Assembly: GCA_030603605.1 (NCBI GenBank)
Contig: JAUVXN010000028.1
Location: 1-13,434, forward strand
Length of the DNA stretch: 13,434 nt
Reading direction: 5' to 3'
Source: Dehalococcoidales bacterium
GTDB taxonomy: Bacteria > Chloroflexota > Dehalococcoidia > Dehalococcoidales > RBG-16-60-22
The notes under the pieces were generated by a model. That model was not told where the DNA came from. It was given only the letters and a program-made list of their open reading frames with translations, and searched no databases. Every line of letters begins with the position of its first letter. Within the stretch, counting starts at the first letter, position 1. The position numbers and the translations under genes were made by a program. This document shows, in pieces, positions 12,908 through 13,434 of the stretch.

Positions 12908-13434
12908 ATGGAAACCCAGGAGTTTGGAGCAAGATTAAGAGAGTTACGAATTCGGGCTCGCCTGACCCAGCGTGAGCTTGCTGATAATGTTAATGTTGAC
13001 TTTACTTACCTTAGCAAAATTGAAAACGGAGTATTACCACCTCCCAGCGAGAGGGTAATACTGCGACTGGCTGAGGTCTTAAATGCCGACAAAGATGAGT
13101 TCATCACTCTAGCCGGCAGAATCCCATCTGACATAGCCCAAATACTGAAGAACCGAAAGGCATTACAACTCTTAAGGTCGGAACGCACTCAGAAAAAAAT
13201 CAGGGCTCCGAGTGAAAAGGAGAGAGCTGTTCATCTATTGGAGGATTTTAAAACCCTGTCCAAAGCGGTAACACCAAGAATTAAATATAAGAACTTTGCC
13301 AGGGTAGCAATAGCAGTTATTCTGGTAGCAGCTATCGGCACCTCATTGTGGTATGCCTCACCGACCAAGGCGCTCGATATAACCTTCCCGTCTCTTCCAT
13401 CCGGAACCGTTGGCAGTACCCACTCCTTCCAGGT
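12908..13434 (+). CDS. XRE-family helix-turn-helix protein with transmembrane helix and Ig-like domain, cut by window end
   Basis: The frame opens at ATG 12908 and stays open to the window edge (175 codons). Residues 5-60 form an XRE DNA-binding domain (LRELRIRARLTQRELADNV, then DFTYLSKIENG and PPPSERVILRLAEVLNA), followed by LAGRIPSDIAQIL (68-80), a segment commonly joined to this HTH subtype. A basic stretch leads to one transmembrane helix (about 130-150, FARVAIAVILVAAIGTSLWY). Beyond it, ITFPSLPSGTVGSTHSF resembles the opening strand of putative Ig (He_PIG-like) domains. The HTH would be cytoplasmic and the Ig part outside, a topology like RodZ or a membrane-bound one-component sensor. 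The ribosome binding site is weak (GAGACG). A promoter and repeats precede it. Target genes and ligand cannot be read; full length is unknown. Confidence 0.82.
   Translation, partial: METQEFGARLRELRIRARLTQRELADNVNVDFTYLSKIENGVLPPPSERVILRLAEVLNADKDEFITLAGRIPSDIAQILKNRKALQLLRSERTQKKIRAPSEKERAVHLLEDFKTLSKAVTPRIKYKNFARVAIAVILVAAIGTSLWYASPTKALDITFPSLPSGTVGSTHSFQ

Noticed and set aside
13006..13188. Minus-strand 60-codon frame inside the XRE gene
   Set aside because: The plus strand encodes a clear XRE helix-turn-helix domain here that is open to the window end; the reverse frame is a shadow.

Overview
The window looks like a chromosomal segment of a bacterium of the Chloroflexota, most likely a Dehalococcoidia-type anaerobe. 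This is inferred from the gene families (complex I genes in the order nuoH-I-J-K-L-M-N, DUF5679 and DUF5652 small proteins, an XRE protein with the LAGRIP motif) and from composition (moderate GC, strong AAAGGAGG ribosome binding sites, frequent TTG starts). No rRNA or other phylogenetic marker is present, so the assignment is tentative. No tRNA, rRNA, CRISPR array, transposase or phage gene was seen.

Region 1 (1-6544, + strand) is the distal half of a complex I operon: the last 25 residues of NuoH, then nuoI, nuoJ, nuoK, a small DUF2007-like gene, nuoL, nuoM and nuoN, mostly with short or overlapping junctions. The one break in the tight packing is a 98-bp spacer after nuoK. It holds two hairpins, one a perfect 13-bp inverted repeat that looks like an interspersed REP-type element. 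NuoI supplies two [4Fe-4S] clusters; NuoL, NuoM and NuoN are the three antiporter-like proton pumps and keep their key Glu, Lys and His residues.

Region 2 (6562-7839, - strand) is a convergent MFS transporter of the oxalate/formate-antiporter or monocarboxylate-like type, started by TTG behind a perfect AGGAGG.

Region 3 (8080-8739, + strand) holds three small genes: a two-helix DUF5652 membrane protein, a very basic 39-residue peptide, and a 46-residue DUF5679 zinc-ribbon-like protein with its own promoter and a hairpin behind it.

Region 4 (9110-12550, + strand) is the most interesting part. It has a divergent succinyl-CoA-ligase-type beta subunit, a 95-residue seven-cysteine iron-sulfur protein, the matching alpha subunit and a CitE/malyl-CoA-lyase-type aldolase, closed by a strong terminator. 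Ligase plus lyase suggests reversible activation and cleavage of a dicarboxylate or tricarboxylate (malate, citramalate or similar) to acetyl-CoA and an oxoacid. The iron-sulfur protein between the ligase subunits is not part of any standard succinyl-CoA synthetase. A leader with a promoter and a 13-bp GAGA-loop hairpin precedes the operon.

Region 5 (12551-13434, + strand) has about 200 bp of degenerate direct repeats carrying a sigma70-like promoter, followed by a gene cut by the window end. It encodes an XRE helix-turn-helix protein with a transmembrane helix and the start of an Ig-like extracytoplasmic domain, possibly a membrane-bound regulator controlled through the repeats.
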